This document shows positions 57,073-58,097 of a DNA stretch of 58,097 bases, piece after piece (position 1 is the first letter of the stretch; every line of letters starts with the position of its first letter). The position numbers and the translations under genes were made by a program. Origin of the DNA: a virus; IMG/VR virus record IMGVR_UViG_3300044684_000351, positions 1 through 58,097 of that record; one strand, 5' to 3'. The notes under the pieces were generated by a model that made no database searches, had not been told where the DNA came from, and saw only the letters and a program-made list of their open reading frames with translations.

Positions 57073-57531
57073 ATGGCTAAAGTTCAATCCGGCCCCGATT
57101 TCACTAACCTTTTGAAGCAAGCGCCGAGCACCGCGCCGCGCCCCGTTTCTTGCCCAGCGGGCACGTATCACGCCGTTCTTGGCAAGCAGACCTTCGGCAA
57201 GAATCGCTTTGAGCCGAACATCAACACCGTGGTTTACGAAGTCAAGTTGACCGCCGCTACCGAAGCCGTTCCGGCGGAAGAACTTGTCGGCCCCGACGGC
57301 ACGCCGATTGACTTGTCAAAGGTCCGTCTGCGCAAGGAGTTCGACATTACCGCCGAGCGCATGTACATTCTTAATGACTTCTTCGAGAGCCTCGGCCTCG
57401 ATCCGACGAAGCCGCTTGAGGAACTTATCCCAGAAGCTGTCGGAAGCGCCGTGCTGGCCGAAGTTACTGCCAAGCCGTCCGAAGATGGCAAGGATATTTA
57501 TAATAACATTAAGAAGGTAGTCGCGGCGTAA
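57073..57531 (+). CDS. DUF669-like putative single-strand DNA-binding protein (152 aa)
   Basis: The ATG after AAGGAAAC is preferred over an upstream TTG. The core has PAGTYHAVLGKQTFGKNRF, an OB-fold-like region, then LRKEFDIT, FFESLGLDP and a late VGSAVLAEV ... IYNNIKKVV, the order seen in DUF669 proteins found beside Sak4-type ATPases. It is GC-rich, suggesting strong expression, and followed by a good terminator. Confidence 0.7.
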   Translation: MAKVQSGPDFTNLLKQAPSTAPRPVSCPAGTYHAVLGKQTFGKNRFEPNINTVVYEVKLTAATEAVPAEELVGPDGTPIDLSKVRLRKEFDITAERMYILNDFFESLGLDPTKPLEELIPEAVGSAVLAEVTAKPSEDGKDIYNNIKKVVAA

Positions 57532-57573
57532 AGGTTAGTCCTTCCGAGCTTACGCAAGCTTCTATCTTCTTGG

Positions 57574-57622
57574 CGGCGCGGCAAGGTTTACGCCTCACTA
57601 GCACTTGCCGCGCCGTTTCTAT
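57574..57622 (+). terminator. Rho-independent terminator after the SSB-like gene
   Basis: CGGCGCGGCAAG pairs perfectly with CTTGCCGCGCCG over 12 bases, followed by TTTCTATT. Confidence 0.85.
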
Positions 57623-57636
57623 TCAGGGGAAATTTT

Positions 57637-57912
57637 ATGAATACTGAAAATGACAACTCCAATATTCCTCAAATTTCCCGAGAGGAAGTGTGGCGGCGCA
57701 ACGTGAGTAATTTAGCCGATCTAATAGCTACTGTAATGCCCGGTTGCGTCTTCATGCTCACAGTTATTCCAGACCCGAGCGGGCGCGGCATGTATAATAC
57801 GCATAATATTCGCGGCGAGGATTTACCCGCATTTGCCGAAGCCCAGCGCAACCTCGCTCAAAGTATGTGTGACGCACACGAAATGGTAAATGAGGAAAGG
57901 ACTATTAATTAA
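57637..57912 (+). CDS. Hypothetical protein (91 aa)
   Basis: GGGGAAA precedes the ATG. A soluble alpha/beta protein with an Asn-rich start and VMPGCVFMLTVIPDPSGRGM in the middle, then helices. Its stop is followed at once by the P-loop gene that continues at position 14. Unknown. Confidence 0.66.
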   Translation: MNTENDNSNIPQISREEVWRRNVSNLADLIATVMPGCVFMLTVIPDPSGRGMYNTHNIRGEDLPAFAEAQRNLAQSMCDAHEMVNEERTIN

Positions 57913-58097
57913 ATGGAATTTCGCGGAACGGGAAAAACAACTAAACAATTGTTAAATGCATCTAAAAATGCTATATTTATCTGTTCAGGTCCCTCCACAC
58001 TTTACACTAAAATTTTGGCAGGTAAATTAAACCGTGGTGATATTAAAATTTACGGCTTTTACGAAACTGAAGAATTAATTAGAAAATTTAGAGGAAT
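57900..58097. repeat. Terminal direct repeat, right copy
   Basis: Second copy of bases 1-198, with G instead of A at the position equivalent to 71. Confidence 0.95.
57913..58097 (+). CDS. Small P-loop protein, 5' part cut by the window end
   Basis: The first 61 codons of the gene that starts at 14, with GTGKTT intact and Ala for Thr at residue 20. It runs off the end of the window because the map is circular or redundant. Confidence 0.85.
   Translation, partial: MEFRGTGKTTKQLLNASKNAIFICSGPSTLYTKILAGKLNRGDIKIYGFYETEELIRKFRG

Noticed and set aside
1-58097. CRISPR array, insertion sequence, integrase or attachment site
   Set aside because: No regular spacer-repeat array, transposase, recombinase or tRNA-overlapping direct repeat was seen.

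Overview
The window is one essentially complete genome of a tailed phage with P22-like (podovirus-type) virion genes. Bases 1-198 recur at 57900-58097 with a single mismatch, so the contig is a circular or terminally redundant unit of about 57,899 bp. The capsid and tail genes run terS, terL, portal, scaffold, coat, gp4-like and gp10-like tail accessory factors, three ejection-type proteins, fibres, then lysis. The host is probably an alphaproteobacterium: two small proteins carry GcrA-like zinc knuckles and the genome is rich in GGCGCG words. This host call is an inference. No integrase or lysogeny module is visible.

Layout. (1) 43241 to the end, joining through the circle to 7875 on the plus strand, is one long early/replication block of tightly overlapping small genes. 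It holds a UvrD-like SF1 helicase, a HIRAN protein, a winged-helix regulator, a PD-(D/E)XK nuclease, a RecA/Sak4-like ATPase and a DUF669-like putative ssDNA-binding protein. It continues with a uracil-DNA-glycosylase/3'-5' exonuclease protein, three tRNAs, the DNA polymerase I polymerase domain and a DUF3987-like P-loop protein. The polymerase is in two pieces, broken inside the exonuclease domain. (2) 35394 down to 7856 on the minus strand is the late block. Between terS and terL lie five consecutive genes with Sec-type signal peptides. The lysis genes (holin candidate, GH24 endolysin, lipoprotein) end at a strong bidirectional terminator, followed by a GIY-YIG endonuclease insertion and a lipase-like hydrolase. 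(3) 36239-36891 (plus) and 42090-36952 (minus) form a small middle region with a DUF932 protein, an Asp-box protein, several small genes and a Ro60/Rsr protein.

The most striking element is 40753-43072. An Rsr (Ro60) gene is preceded by about 1 kb of non-coding RNA carrying at least four tandem end-paired RNAs. These share one asymmetric internal loop whose flanking helices covary between copies. Two of them enclose a permuted tRNA-like fold (T arm, acceptor stem capped by a GUAA tetraloop, D arm). This is the architecture of bacterial Y RNAs of the YrlA type, so the phage appears to encode its own Ro60-Y RNA ribonucleoprotein with several different RNAs.

The gene-free control regions are 34617-35014, with direct repeats beside terS, and 35395-36238, which is divergent and holds nested palindromes and an AT-rich hairpin. 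These are the best candidates for a packaging site and an origin or promoter hub.
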